DNA of 64,000 bases from Algirhabdus cladophorae (GTDB lineage Bacteria; Pseudomonadota; Alphaproteobacteria; Rhodobacterales; Rhodobacteraceae), in contig NZ_CP173029.1 of NCBI RefSeq assembly GCF_044772865.1, positions 1,860,001 through 1,924,000 of the forward strand, given 5' to 3'. Each line of letters opens with the position of its first letter. Position 1 is the first letter of the stretch. The position numbers and the translations under genes were made by a program. Positions 18,782 to 28,530 of the stretch are shown here, piece by piece. Below the pieces are notes generated by a model that did no database searches, was not told where the DNA came from, and was given only the letters and a program-made list of their open reading frames with translations.

Positions 18782-20614
18782 CTATCCAGCCAGCGCTGCG
18801 CCCTCTTCCGAACTTTGACGGTGCCACATGGCCGCATACCGCCCGTCTTGCGACAACAGCGCATCATGGCGTCCGCGCTCGACAATCACACCGCCCTCCA
18901 GAACGATGATTTCATCTGCATCAACGATCGTCGACAAACGGTGCGCAATCGTCAGAACAGTGCGCCCTTGGCCCAGGCCTTGCAGGCTTTCTTGAATGTC
19001 CGCTTCGGTTTGGCTGTCCAAGGCCGATGTGGCTTCATCCAAAAGTAAAATCGGCGGATCCTTGAGCAAGGTCCTGGCGATCCCCACTCGTTGTTTTTCA
19101 CCGCCCGACAGCTTGAGCCCGCGTTCGCCCACTTTGGTCTCATAGCCTTCGGGCAAGGACATCACAAAATCATGGATTTTGGCGGCTTTTGCCGCGGCTT
19201 CTACATCGCTCCGGCTGGCTTGTGGGCGACCGTAGGCAATGTTGTAATAAACAGTGTCGTTGAACAGCACCGTATCTTGTGGGACGACCCCGATTTGATC
19301 GTGCAAACTGGCCTGAGTCACATCGCGCAGATCTTTGCCATCAATCGTCAAAGCACCACCAGTGACATCGTAAAACCGGAACAAAAGCCGCCCAATGGTC
19401 GACTTCCCCGATCCAGACGGGCCAACAATCGCGATGGTTTGCCCTGCTTCAACGTCCAGCGAAACCCCTTTCAGGATCGGACGCGCTGGATCATAGGCAA
19501 AGTGCACGTCCCGCAAGGACACAGCCGCATGATCAATCTTCAATGCAGGGGCACCGGGTTTGTCCGTGACTTCGGCAGGTTGTTCCAACAGATCAAACAT
19601 CTCGCCCATATCCACCAAAGCCTGACGAATTTCGCGGTACACAGTCCCAAGAAAATTCAACGGCATGGTGATCTGGATCATATACGCGTTGACCATAACA
19701 AAATCCCCGACGGTCAACGCGCCGTTTTGCACGCCTATGGCGGCCATCACCATCACGATCACCAAACCGCCCGTGATCAAGATAGACTGACCAAAGTTCA
19801 GAAATGCGAGGGAATAAGACGTTTTCAGGGCTGCCTGTTCATAGCCTGCCATGGCCACGTCATAGCGGTCAGCCTCACGTTGCTCGGCTCCAAAATACTT
19901 GACCGTTTCAAAGTTCAGCAGGCTATCGATGGCCTTTTGGTTGGCATCGGTGTCTTGATCGTTCATCTCTTTGCGAATTTTGACCCGCCATTCGGTCACA
20001 GTGAACGTAAACCACACATAAAGCGCAATTGTGCCCACAACCACGGCCAAATACCACACATCAAAGACCAGCGCCAAAATCACCGCGATCATCAAGAGTT
20101 CCAAAACCAAGGGCCCAATCGAAAACAAAAGGAACCGTAGCAGGAACTCGACGCCTTTGACGCCGCGCTCGATAATCCGACTGAGGCCCCCGGTTTTGCG
20201 CGTGATATGATAGCGCATCGAGAGCCTGTGGATGTGGGTAAAAGTCTCCAGCGCCAGTTGTCGCAACGCACGCTGGCCGACGCTGGCAAAGATCACATCG
20301 CGCAACTGTTGAAAGCCCACATTCATCAACCGCGCAAATCCGTAGGCCACAGTCAGCCCAACAGCCCCTGCCCCCAAGGTCCACGCCGCATCAGAGGCAT
20401 CACCGGCCAAGGCGTCCACTGCGGCCTTGTAGAAAAATGGGGTCAGCACTGCGATCAGTTTGGCTAAGAACAAAACCGCCAAAGCCCCCACAACGCGCCG
20501 TTTGACCCAAGGGTGCTCCTCGGGCCAAAGATAGGGCACGACGCGGCGGATTGTGCGCCAACCGCTGATCTGATCGTCATTCAAATTAGAGGCTGTTTTG
20601 GTCAATTGGCGCAT
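18782..20614 (-). CDS. Atm1-like ABC exporter (fused permease/ATPase)
   Basis: Half-size ABC exporter of the ATM1/HMT1 (heavy-metal tolerance, Fe-S/glutathione-conjugate export) type. About 610 residues: N-terminal cytoplasmic region, six-helix membrane domain (about residues 45-330), and an ATPase domain with Walker A GPSGSGKST, signature LSGGEKQRVGIARTLL, Walker B ILLLDEATSALD and H-loop IAHRLST. Within the membrane domain, RYHITRKTGGLSRIIERGVKG is characteristic of the Atm1 branch. The ATG at 20614 is preferred over GTG 20620 because GGAG sits 5 bp upstream. Confidence 0.9.
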   Translation of the reverse strand: MRQLTKTASNLNDDQISGWRTIRRVVPYLWPEEHPWVKRRVVGALAVLFLAKLIAVLTPFFYKAAVDALAGDASDAAWTLGAGAVGLTVAYGFARLMNVGFQQLRDVIFASVGQRALRQLALETFTHIHRLSMRYHITRKTGGLSRIIERGVKGVEFLLRFLLFSIGPLVLELLMIAVILALVFDVWYLAVVVGTIALYVWFTFTVTEWRVKIRKEMNDQDTDANQKAIDSLLNFETVKYFGAEQREADRYDVAMAGYEQAALKTSYSLAFLNFGQSILITGGLVIVMVMAAIGVQNGALTVGDFVMVNAYMIQITMPLNFLGTVYREIRQALVDMGEMFDLLEQPAEVTDKPGAPALKIDHAAVSLRDVHFAYDPARPILKGVSLDVEAGQTIAIVGPSGSGKSTIGRLLFRFYDVTGGALTIDGKDLRDVTQASLHDQIGVVPQDTVLFNDTVYYNIAYGRPQASRSDVEAAAKAAKIHDFVMSLPEGYETKVGERGLKLSGGEKQRVGIARTLLKDPPILLLDEATSALDSQTEADIQESLQGLGQGRTVLTIAHRLSTIVDADEIIVLEGGVIVERGRHDALLSQDGRYAAMWHRQSSEEGAALAG

Positions 20615-20694
20615 CTGCACTCCACATCATCATCGGGTGCCACAGATAGGGCGTGCAAGGTCGGCAAACCAGTGCAAAGTCGCATTTCCTGAAA

Positions 20695-22269
20695 TTATTG
20701 AGGAACCGTAAACACTTGGCCGGGGAAAATAAGGTCCGGGTCACGGATCCGGTCACGATTGGCCTCAAACACACGGACAAACTGCATGCCATCCCCATAC
20801 CGTTCTTCTGCGATGGCCCACAGCGTGGCACCGGGCTGAACGGTTTTGAGGGCAATCTGGGATTGGTTTGATTGGGACTGAGCGGCTTGCACCACTTCAG
20901 GCGCTTCACGTTTGAACGGGGTTTCAACGCGGCTGGTTACCGTACCGGCGGCGTCCACTTGGTCAATCCGCAAGGTATATGTCCCCGCATCTACGTCGGG
21001 CAAATTGATCGCCCAATCGCCGCTGGGACCGACCGGGGCGGTTTCCAGCGCCTGATTGTTGATATAGGCACGCACATAGCCCTGTCCCACAGCACGGCCT
21101 GACAATTGCACATCTCCCGTGGCATCATAGCCAATGGCATCCAAGGCCACGTTAGACAAAACCTCAGGTGCTGCATCTTCAGGCACAGCGGGTTGGACGA
21201 CTTTTACCCCATCCGCTGTGCTTTTTAGAACTGCGGTGACCGGTGCGACTGTTACGTCTACCTCGGGGGCCACAGACTGATCCAACGGCCTTGGCGTGAC
21301 AACCTGGGCGACAGCCGCATCGGCTTGGGCCACATCTTCAACGACTGCGGGGGCGACCTCGACCATAGGTTCTGGCGTACTTTCGGCTTCGGCAGTTTGT
21401 GTGACAGCGTTTTGGGGCACAATAGGCTCAACAGCGTCAATCACCGGCTCGATCACGTCCTGAACCGCCTCAGCAACCTGCGTTTGTTCAGGTTCCGGTG
21501 CTTCATCTTCGGCTATATCCGAGGCATCTGGCTTGGGTTGTGGGGCCTCAACTTCGGTGGACTCTACTACAAGCCCATCATCTTTGCCGTTGGGAACGTC
21601 TTCAACTTGCGGGGTCGGAACCACTTCGGCCACGACTTCTGGCGTAATAGGCTCGGCAGCTTGCTCAACCCCACTTTCAGGGGCCGCGGGGTCCTCAACT
21701 TCGGCTTCAGCCACAACGGCTGGGGTCAGAACGGGGGCAAGGATCAGCGTATCCTCTGCCATCAACTTTGTTCCGTCCCCGGTCTCCATCGACAGCCCCA
21801 AGACACGCGCAGACGTGCTGGCAGCGATGTCTAGAAACACCACGAAATTCGCGTCACCACCAGCCGTTGTGCGGCCAATTTCAGCGTCATCCAACAAAAC
21901 CGTCACTTCTGCAAATGGGGCCGCTTTACCTGCAACCAAGGTGCTGCCGTTGGTCTCGACCCGCACGACGTCAAAGGATGGGCCCGTTAACGCCTCAGGT
22001 CCCGTTGTTTCTAGGGCACCCTCTGGCTCAACCTCTGCCACAACAGGCTCTAGGGCCATAGGTTCTGAAACAGCAGGCTCAGCACTCGTTGGTTCGGGCG
22101 CATCTGTCTTGGCCTCAACTGGCTGGGGCTGAACCAAAGCTGCTTTTTCAACAGCCGCGTCGACAGCCGCTGCGCGATCAAAGGCAGATTGACTGTAGGC
22201 CACCCAACCGACCACGGTTGCCACCGCTACGACCCCGGCCGACCAATAAAAAATGGGCTGTCCCTGCAT
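20695..22269 (-). CDS. LysM-domain envelope protein with acidic low-complexity region
   Basis: 524 residues. An N-terminal hydrophobic anchor (about residues 7-25, YWSAGVVAVATVVGWVAY) is followed by an Ala/Glu/Pro/Val-rich segment, a beta-rich domain, a second long Glu/Pro/Val-rich low-complexity stretch (about residues 190-370), another beta domain, and a C-terminal LysM domain (VQPGATLWAIAEERYG to PGQVFTVPQ) that binds peptidoglycan. Such proteins are common next to LOG genes in Rhodobacterales; the role is probably cell-wall association. No catalytic domain is visible. Confidence 0.85.
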   Translation of the reverse strand: MQGQPIFYWSAGVVAVATVVGWVAYSQSAFDRAAAVDAAVEKAALVQPQPVEAKTDAPEPTSAEPAVSEPMALEPVVAEVEPEGALETTGPEALTGPSFDVVRVETNGSTLVAGKAAPFAEVTVLLDDAEIGRTTAGGDANFVVFLDIAASTSARVLGLSMETGDGTKLMAEDTLILAPVLTPAVVAEAEVEDPAAPESGVEQAAEPITPEVVAEVVPTPQVEDVPNGKDDGLVVESTEVEAPQPKPDASDIAEDEAPEPEQTQVAEAVQDVIEPVIDAVEPIVPQNAVTQTAEAESTPEPMVEVAPAVVEDVAQADAAVAQVVTPRPLDQSVAPEVDVTVAPVTAVLKSTADGVKVVQPAVPEDAAPEVLSNVALDAIGYDATGDVQLSGRAVGQGYVRAYINNQALETAPVGPSGDWAINLPDVDAGTYTLRIDQVDAAGTVTSRVETPFKREAPEVVQAAQSQSNQSQIALKTVQPGATLWAIAEERYGDGMQFVRVFEANRDRIRDPDLIFPGQVFTVPQ

Positions 22270-22367
22270 TTAATGTGCTCCCCCAAGCGCATGCGCCTCT
22301 GCAGCGCTTGGCACACAGTATCAAGCCCTCTATCAAGGGTCAAAAGACCTTTGCCCGGAGACCCCTT

Positions 22368-22931
22368 ATGCCTGCCATTGCCCCCTCAATCTGTGTCTTT
22401 TGTGGCTCACGCTTTGGCGCAAACCCGCAATATAAACGTGACGCCTTTGGCCTGGGCCAACAAATCGCCCAAGAAAGCTGGCGTTTGGTTTACGGCGCGG
22501 GCGATGTAGGCCTGATGGGCGCGGTTGCTGAGGGCTGTCAGTCCGCTGGGGGCGAGACGTTTGGCGTGATCCCAGTGCATCTGTTTGACCGCGAGGTTGG
22601 TAAAAAGGATCTAACCAGTTTTGTCGTCACCGAGAATATGCACGAGCGCAAAAAAGTGATGTTCATGAATTGTGATGCCGTGGTCATGCTGCCCGGTGGT
22701 GCCGGATCTCTGGACGAATTCTTCGAAGTGCTCACATGGCGGCAATTGGGCCTGCACAGCAAACCGATAATCGTGATCAATTCCGGTGGCTATTGGGACA
22801 AGCTGCGTGAGCTTTTGGACCATATCGTGGCCGACGGGTTTGCCGATGCCAGCCTGCTGGATTTTGTCGAGGTTTATCCCACTACCGACACCGCCATCGC
22901 CGCTTTGCGCGCGCGCCTTTCTGCGGCATAA
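22368..22931 (+). CDS. LOG family (TIGR00730) Rossmann-fold hydrolase
   Basis: 187-residue protein of the LOG/lysine-decarboxylase-like family, whose characterised members cleave cytokinin nucleoside monophosphates or AMP to base and ribose 5-phosphate. It begins ICVFCGSRFGANPQY, has the family arginine segment MHERKKVMF, and the active-site motif PGGAGSLDEFFEV, where serine replaces the usual threonine of PGGxGTxxE. The ATG at 22368 gives normal family length. The 3' end overlaps the convergent rarD gene by 58 bp. Confidence 0.88.
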   Translation: MPAIAPSICVFCGSRFGANPQYKRDAFGLGQQIAQESWRLVYGAGDVGLMGAVAEGCQSAGGETFGVIPVHLFDREVGKKDLTSFVVTENMHERKKVMFMNCDAVVMLPGGAGSLDEFFEVLTWRQLGLHSKPIIVINSGGYWDKLRELLDHIVADGFADASLLDFVEVYPTTDTAIAALRARLSAA

Positions 22932-23803
22932 CCGGACACCGAATATAGGGTGACCGCAATCCATATCAGGCCAAACGCCAAAGCGTGCCAGCCCGTGAAT
23001 GCCTCGCCAAAGATCAAAACGGCGCAACCAAACTGCAAGGTTGGATTGAGATACTGTACGACACCGATCGTCGACAAGGCTACGCGCCTCGCAGAATAGC
23101 TAAACAGGATCAGTGGGATAGCCGTCATTGGACCAGCCAGCATTAGCAGCACCAAGGTGCGCCAATCCATCGACCAAACAGCAGGCGCGCGACCACCTTC
23201 CTGCCACCACTCCAAGGACAGGCCCAGCAACCAAAGCACCGCAAAAGGTGCCAGCAGCAACACCTCAGCGGTGACAGAAACCACGGGGCCAAGGGTCACG
23301 AATTTCTTGAGTACGCTGTAGGCGCCAAACGTCGTGGCCAACACCAAAGCAATCCACGGCGGGATCCCAAGGCCAAAGCTGAGGGTAGCCACCGCAAGTG
23401 CCGCCAGCCCCACGCACAGCTTTTGCATCCGTGACAACTGTTCGCCGAACAGCAGCCACCCCAAGACCACGGCCACCAGCGGAAAGATATAGTAGCCCAA
23501 GCTGCTTTCTACGACCCGCCCGATTTGAACCGAGACGATAAAGAGCAACCAGTTACAGGCGATCATCACACTGGCGCACAGTAGGATCAGCATGGTCTTT
23601 GCATCAGCAAAGCACCCTCTCAAGTCTGACAGACGGCCTTGTACCGCCAGCACGCCTGTAAACAGAACCACCGACCAAATGGTGCGATGGGCGAACACTT
23701 CACCTGCTGGCACATGGGCTACCAAGGCATAAAACAGCGGCGACAGGCCCCAAACCACACAGGCAATAACAATCGCAATAATGCCTTTGAGTTGATCGGT
23801 CAT
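22874..23803 (-). CDS. rarD: EamA/RarD-type transporter
   Basis: Drug/metabolite transporter superfamily membrane protein of 309 residues with ten predicted spans in two five-span repeats. The N-terminus MTDQLKGIIAIVIACVVWGL and the stretch ALVAHVPAGEVFAHRTIWS are typical of RarD. The open frame runs to a TTG at 23839, but the ATG at 23803 starts at the conserved N-terminus. Substrate unknown; the superfamily exports amino acids and metabolites. The last 58 bp are antisense to the LOG gene. Confidence 0.85.
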   Translation of the reverse strand: MTDQLKGIIAIVIACVVWGLSPLFYALVAHVPAGEVFAHRTIWSVVLFTGVLAVQGRLSDLRGCFADAKTMLILLCASVMIACNWLLFIVSVQIGRVVESSLGYYIFPLVAVVLGWLLFGEQLSRMQKLCVGLAALAVATLSFGLGIPPWIALVLATTFGAYSVLKKFVTLGPVVSVTAEVLLLAPFAVLWLLGLSLEWWQEGGRAPAVWSMDWRTLVLLMLAGPMTAIPLILFSYSARRVALSTIGVVQYLNPTLQFGCAVLIFGEAFTGWHALAFGLIWIAVTLYSVSGYAAERRARKAAMAVSVVG

Positions 23804-23841
23804 AGGGTCTGCAATGCCTGTGCCAACAGTTCGGGTCAAAC

Positions 23842-23871
23842 AAAAACGGCGCGCCTTAGCAGCACGCCGTT
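23842..23871 (-). terminator. Terminator of superoxide dismutase gene
   Basis: On the minus strand, AACGGCG (complement of 23865-23871) pairs with CGCCGTT (complement of 23845-23851), with a 13-base loop and an adjoining TTTTTG. It begins 25 bp after the sodB stop and overlaps the rarD 5' region. Confidence 0.7.
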
Positions 23872-23895
23872 CTAATCCATTGCCTGTTGCAGCGC

Positions 23896-24495
23896 TTACA
23901 TACGCGAGGCAACATTCTCCCAGTTGACCAAGTTATCAAGGAAGTTGGTCAGGTACTTTGGACGCGCGTTGCGGAAATCGATGTAATAGGAATGTTCCCA
24001 AACATCGCAGCCCAGCAAAGTGGTTTGACCAAAGCATAAAGGGTTCACGCCATTTTCCGTTTTGGTCACTTTCAGGCCACCGTCAGAATCTTTGACCAAC
24101 CATGCCCAGCCCGATCCGAACTGGCCTGCGCCAGCAGCGGAAAACTGGGATTTAAATTCATCAACGCTGCCAAAGCTGTCTTTAATCGCAGCTTCCAGTT
24201 CGGAAGGCATGGACGATTTGCCCGGACCCATCATTTCCCAAAACTGGTTATGGTTCCACAATTGGCTGATGTTGTTGAAGATGCCGTTTTGGGCCACAGC
24301 TGAGGCGTCATAGGTGCCGACGATGATCTCTTCGAGGGTTTTTCCAGCCCATTCCGTGCCTTCAATCGCCTTGTTGCCATTGGTGACATAAGCGTTGTGG
24401 TGCAAGTCGTGGTGGTATTCCAATGTCTCTTTCGACATGCCGTTGTCGGCCAGTGCGTCGTGTGCATATGGAAGATCGGGAAGTTCAAAAGCCAT
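23896..24495 (-). CDS. sodB: Superoxide dismutase (Fe/Mn family)
   Basis: Converts superoxide to oxygen and hydrogen peroxide in the cytoplasm. 199 residues with no signal peptide. Metal ligands can be placed as a histidine in LEYHHDLHHNAYV, a histidine in LWNHNQFW, and Asp/His in CDVWEHSYYIDFRN. The AGAGQFGSGWAWLV stretch is typical of iron-type enzymes, so SodB is favoured over SodA. The monocistronic look (own terminator, 77-bp gap from the sarcosine oxidase operon) suggests independent regulation. Confidence 0.96.
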   Translation of the reverse strand: MAFELPDLPYAHDALADNGMSKETLEYHHDLHHNAYVTNGNKAIEGTEWAGKTLEEIIVGTYDASAVAQNGIFNNISQLWNHNQFWEMMGPGKSSMPSELEAAIKDSFGSVDEFKSQFSAAGAGQFGSGWAWLVKDSDGGLKVTKTENGVNPLCFGQTTLLGCDVWEHSYYIDFRNARPKYLTNFLDNLVNWENVASRM

Positions 24496-24572
24496 GTGTC
24501 AGCCCCTCGTTTTACGGTTGTGTGGTCTGCGACTTAACTGAGCGCCTTAAGATGCCGCGTCAAGCCCAGTTG

Positions 24573-25142
24573 TTACGAAAAGTAACCCACATCTGCGTTT
24601 GGGTCGGCGGCGGCTTTGAGCAAATCGAACATATATTGGGCCACGGACCGGAAACAAATCAGCTCGACCTGAGTGTCTGAGCGGAACCAGAACGCCGCGG
24701 GCACTTGGGCAAATCGCGTCCGCTTCATCGCAAGAACCGGACAGGCCTCGGGGGACATATCGGTAGGTGTCAGCTTGGCCAGTACATCGCGCAGTTTGTC
24801 GCCTTGCAGGATAAAGACCGCACGCGCATCAGAGACATTGGCAATCAAATGATGGGACGTGCCAAGGGTGTTTTCCATCTTGGCCATGTCTGCGGCCACT
24901 TCGCCGTAGGGCGCTGTGATCAGCAATTCATCCGGCGACATCCAGCAAATCGCACGCTCATCGACGCAGCGCGCCTCGCCCATTCCAGGCATGTCCACAC
25001 CTGCCACACCAGTGGCTGCGTTTTTGACTTTGATGTCGCTTAGATCACCGCGCAGCGTAATCATGCCACGCAATCCGGCCTCTTGGATATGAATGAGGCC
25101 CTCATAACTGGCACCATTCAATGGGCTTTGCAGGTTAGACAT
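24573..25142 (-). CDS. soxG: Sarcosine oxidase subunit gamma
   Basis: Smallest but one of the heterotetrameric sarcosine oxidase subunits, structurally related to the GcvT/YgfZ fold and needed for assembly around the alpha subunit. 189 residues from ATG 25142; the frame is open further upstream, but that would extend deep into soxA. Overlaps soxA by 8 bp. Last gene of soxB-soxD-soxA-soxG. Confidence 0.92.
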   Translation of the reverse strand: MSNLQSPLNGASYEGLIHIQEAGLRGMITLRGDLSDIKVKNAATGVAGVDMPGMGEARCVDERAICWMSPDELLITAPYGEVAADMAKMENTLGTSHHLIANVSDARAVFILQGDKLRDVLAKLTPTDMSPEACPVLAMKRTRFAQVPAAFWFRSDTQVELICFRSVAQYMFDLLKAAADPNADVGYFS

Positions 25143-28100
25143 TTTGCTTTGCCCCTTCTTTGTCAAAGAACACTGGATCGACGATACGCGCGAACATTGA
25201 GGTGCCATCTAGCATCGGAAACTCGATCCGCTCGCCCATACGGTCAGGTCCATTGTGGACCAACCCCATGGCAATTCCGCGATCCAAGGTCGGCGAATAA
25301 TAGGTCGAGGTGACGCGCCCAATTGTGTTGCGCTGACCATTATCGTTCGTGCCCTCGCCCACCGCATAGGCCCCGTCAGGGATCACTTTGCCATCGACCG
25401 ACTCGAGGCCCACCAACTGCCAACGGTCTGGATTGTCCATAAAACTGCGCGCTTGTGCGCGTTTGCCCAGATAATCCTCTTTCTTTTTCGAGATCGCCCA
25501 ATGCAGTCCCAGATCCTGCGGGATCACGGTGCCGTCGGTCTCGTCCCCGATCATGATAAAGCCCTTTTCGGCGCGCATCACATGCAGCCCTTCTGTGCCG
25601 TAAGGCGTGATACCAAACTCTGCCCCAGCATCTAGCAACGCATCCCAGAACGCGCGACCTTGGGAGGCAGGAACAGCAATTTCATAGCTCAGCTCACCCG
25701 AGAAACTGATCCGGTAGGCGCGACAGTCAAAGCCGCCAATTTGCCCATCGGCCCAACTCATAAACGGCAGTGCCTCTTTCGAGACATCCATGCCGCCCAG
25801 TTTCTCTAGCAGCTTGCGCCCGTTTGGCCCCACAACAGCGATCTGTGCATATTGTTCGGTCACATTGGCTGTGTAGACCTGCCAGTCCCACCATTCGGTT
25901 TGCAGCCATTCTTCCATATGCCCATGGATACGGTCCGCCCCACCGGTCGTCGTGTGGCAAAGGTACGTATCCTCGGAAATTCGCGCCACAACGCCGTCAT
26001 CGCTAAGGAACCCGTTTTCCGAACACATCAGCCCGTAGCGACAGCGCCCCACCTTCAAGGTGCTCATCATATTGGTATAGAGCATGTCGAGGAATTTGCC
26101 CGCATCAGGCCCTTTGACGATGATCTTGCCAAGGGTCGAGGCATCCAACAGGCCAAGACTGCCGCGTGTCGCATTAATCTCGCGGGTGACGGCCTCTGCG
26201 TGGCTTTCACCGTTTTGCGGGTAGCAATAGGGCCTGCGCCAGTGGCCGACAGGTTCAAAGAACGCGTTTTGCTCTTCGTGCCAGCTGTGGATCGGCGTGC
26301 GGCGCAGTGGCTGAAAAATCTCGTCGCGCGCTTCACCAGCGATAGAGGCCATCGAAATTGGCGTGTATGGCGGGCGGAACGTGGTGGTGCCCACTTGCGG
26401 AATATCCGCGCCAAGCGCATCCGAAAGTACGGCCAATCCGTTGATATTGCTCAACTTACCCTGATCTGTAGCCATACCCAGCGTGGTGTAGCGTTTGGTA
26501 TGCTCCACACTCTCATAGCCTTCTTGGGCAGCCAATTGCACGTCAGTGACTTTCACATCGTTTTGGAAATCCAGCCAAGTTTTGGCCCGCAGATCCTTGT
26601 TCGCCCCTTGCGGCATCGACCAAACTGGCAACATCGGCGCCTCGAGCACATCTTGCGCGGTTGAGGCTTTGGATTTGGCGATTTTCACACCTAAAGCAGC
26701 CAATGCTTCCATCGCCGTGTCATGCCCATCTGCCAGAACTGCACCGAGGCCGAGGTGACCATTGGCGATGCCTGCAACCTTGACCATACCCTCGCCAGAC
26801 GCACCCGTTGGGGCGGCCTCAGGGTTTGGTTTGAAAAACGCATTTACCGGATCCCACAGCAATTTGCCGCCGCAATGGGACCATAGATGCACCACAGGCG
26901 ACCAGCCCCCGGACATGGCTACTGCATCGCAGTCAATCGTCTCGATCACTGTGCCTTCACCGGCTTGGGAACACACCGCCACGCCAGTGACACGCTTGCC
27001 GCCCAGCACTTTGGACACAGCTTGGCCCATGCGCACGGGGATGCCCAATTCCTTGGCTTTGGCAATCAACGCGCTGTCAGGTGTTGCGCGTGGATCAAGG
27101 ATCGCGGGCACGTCTAATCCTGCTTCTTTCATCACAATCGCTGTCCGGTAACCATCGTCGTTGTTGGTCACAACCACAGTACGATCCCCCACGGAGACAC
27201 CGTAGTTCACCGCATAATCGCGCACAGCCGAGGCCAGCATGACCCCTGGAACATCGTTGCCTGCAAAGGACAAAGGCCGCTCGATCGCGCCAGTGGCAGT
27301 AATGGTTTGTTTGGCGCGGACACGCCACAGACGGTGCCGTGGGCCCGGCTGATCCGGCGCGTGATCTGTCAAGCGCTCATAGCCCAAGACATACCCATGA
27401 TCGTAGACGCCTGCACCCATACAGCGGCTTCGCAAGGTGACATTTGGCATATTTTCAAGGGCTTGAAGGGCGTTTTTAATCCACACCTCGGCACCGACCC
27501 CGTCAATCTCGCCGCCATCAACAGGTGTGCGACCGCCCCAATGGGCCTCTTGTTCCAGAAGCAAAACTTTAACGCCAGCGGCCCCTGCGGTCAGAGCCGC
27601 TTGAAGACCCGCAACGCCCCCACCGATGATCAATACATCCACGTGGGCATAGAAATGCTCATAGGTATCCTGATCGCGTTGATCCGGCGCGCGGCCAAGG
27701 CCTGCGGATTGCCGGATAAACGGCTCATAGACATGCTTCCACAAAGGACGCGGATGGATGAACATCTTGTAATAAAAACCAGCCGGCAGGAAGCGCCCGA
27801 GTTTGCTGTTCACAGCCCCCACATCAAATTCAAGGCTGGGCCAATGGTTCTGCGATTTAGCCTTTAGGCCGTCGTAAAGCCATGTCGTTGTGGCCCGCGC
27901 GTTGGGTTCAAAGTCAGCGCCTTCGCCCAAATTCATCAAGGCGTTGGGTTCTTCTGCGCCGGACGCCACAATACCACGAGGCCGGTGATATTTGAACGAC
28001 CGCCCTACCAGCATCTGATCATTGGCCAGCAATGCCGAGGCCAGCGTGTCGCCCGCCAAACCCTTCATAAAGGCGCCATTAAAGCGGAATTTCATCTGGG

Positions 28101-28146
28101 CGGATCGGTCGATCAAACGCCCCATATTGGCCAAACGTGCGCTCAT
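25135..28146 (-). CDS. soxA: Sarcosine oxidase subunit alpha
   Basis: Catalyses, with the beta subunit, oxidative demethylation of sarcosine to glycine, with one-carbon transfer to tetrahydrofolate. 1003 residues: an N-terminal ferredoxin-like segment (GDTLASALLANDQMLVGRSF), a dinucleotide-binding region (DVLIIGGGVAGLQAALTAG) near residue 170, and a C-terminal GcvT-like folate-binding domain from about residue 620. Starts 1 bp after the soxD stop. Together with soxB and soxD this indicates use of glycine betaine, choline or creatinine breakdown products. Confidence 0.97.
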   Translation of the reverse strand: MSARLANMGRLIDRSAQMKFRFNGAFMKGLAGDTLASALLANDQMLVGRSFKYHRPRGIVASGAEEPNALMNLGEGADFEPNARATTTWLYDGLKAKSQNHWPSLEFDVGAVNSKLGRFLPAGFYYKMFIHPRPLWKHVYEPFIRQSAGLGRAPDQRDQDTYEHFYAHVDVLIIGGGVAGLQAALTAGAAGVKVLLLEQEAHWGGRTPVDGGEIDGVGAEVWIKNALQALENMPNVTLRSRCMGAGVYDHGYVLGYERLTDHAPDQPGPRHRLWRVRAKQTITATGAIERPLSFAGNDVPGVMLASAVRDYAVNYGVSVGDRTVVVTNNDDGYRTAIVMKEAGLDVPAILDPRATPDSALIAKAKELGIPVRMGQAVSKVLGGKRVTGVAVCSQAGEGTVIETIDCDAVAMSGGWSPVVHLWSHCGGKLLWDPVNAFFKPNPEAAPTGASGEGMVKVAGIANGHLGLGAVLADGHDTAMEALAALGVKIAKSKASTAQDVLEAPMLPVWSMPQGANKDLRAKTWLDFQNDVKVTDVQLAAQEGYESVEHTKRYTTLGMATDQGKLSNINGLAVLSDALGADIPQVGTTTFRPPYTPISMASIAGEARDEIFQPLRRTPIHSWHEEQNAFFEPVGHWRRPYCYPQNGESHAEAVTREINATRGSLGLLDASTLGKIIVKGPDAGKFLDMLYTNMMSTLKVGRCRYGLMCSENGFLSDDGVVARISEDTYLCHTTTGGADRIHGHMEEWLQTEWWDWQVYTANVTEQYAQIAVVGPNGRKLLEKLGGMDVSKEALPFMSWADGQIGGFDCRAYRISFSGELSYEIAVPASQGRAFWDALLDAGAEFGITPYGTEGLHVMRAEKGFIMIGDETDGTVIPQDLGLHWAISKKKEDYLGKRAQARSFMDNPDRWQLVGLESVDGKVIPDGAYAVGEGTNDNGQRNTIGRVTSTYYSPTLDRGIAMGLVHNGPDRMGERIEFPMLDGTSMFARIVDPVFFDKEGAKQNV

Positions 28147-28147
28147 A

Positions 28148-28468
28148 TCACAGGCCCTCCCAATCGGGCCGCTTGGCCTTAATTGCGTCGATCACCTCTT
28201 TGGGTGGCTCTGTGGTTTGCGCACTGTAGGTGCCAAAAACTTCCAAAGTCTGCGTATCACGTACCGCATGGAACCACTTGCCACAGCCATAAACATGCCT
28301 CCAGCGTTCGAAATGCACCCCGCGGGTGTTCTTGCGCATGAACAAATAGCCCTCAAAATCCTCATCGGAGGCATCCGGACCAAAGCGCGTCAGATGCGCC
28401 TCGCCATCGCCATGCAACTCGGTTTCATCAGCTTGCACACCGCAATAGGGGCATTTGAGGGTCAGCAT
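28148..28468 (-). CDS. soxD: Sarcosine oxidase subunit delta
   Basis: 106-residue zinc-binding subunit. The N-terminal LKCPYCGVQADETELH supplies Cys6, Cys9 and likely a histidine, and a later Cys in VYGCGKWFHA completes the zinc site known from Corynebacterium/Stenotrophomonas enzymes. Lies 1 bp upstream of soxA and 247 bp downstream of soxB, with an opposite-strand small gene in the gap. Confidence 0.95.
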   Translation of the reverse strand: MLTLKCPYCGVQADETELHGDGEAHLTRFGPDASDEDFEGYLFMRKNTRGVHFERWRHVYGCGKWFHAVRDTQTLEVFGTYSAQTTEPPKEVIDAIKAKRPDWEGL

Positions 28469-28530
28469 GTCAGATCCCTTTTGGTAATTTCAGATTTTGC
28501 GGTTAGGCTATAGGTCAAAGGAGAACCCTC

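Noticed and set aside
19091..20140. 349-codon plus-strand frame
   Set aside because: Antisense to the Atm1-like exporter; composition is that of a complementary-strand shadow.
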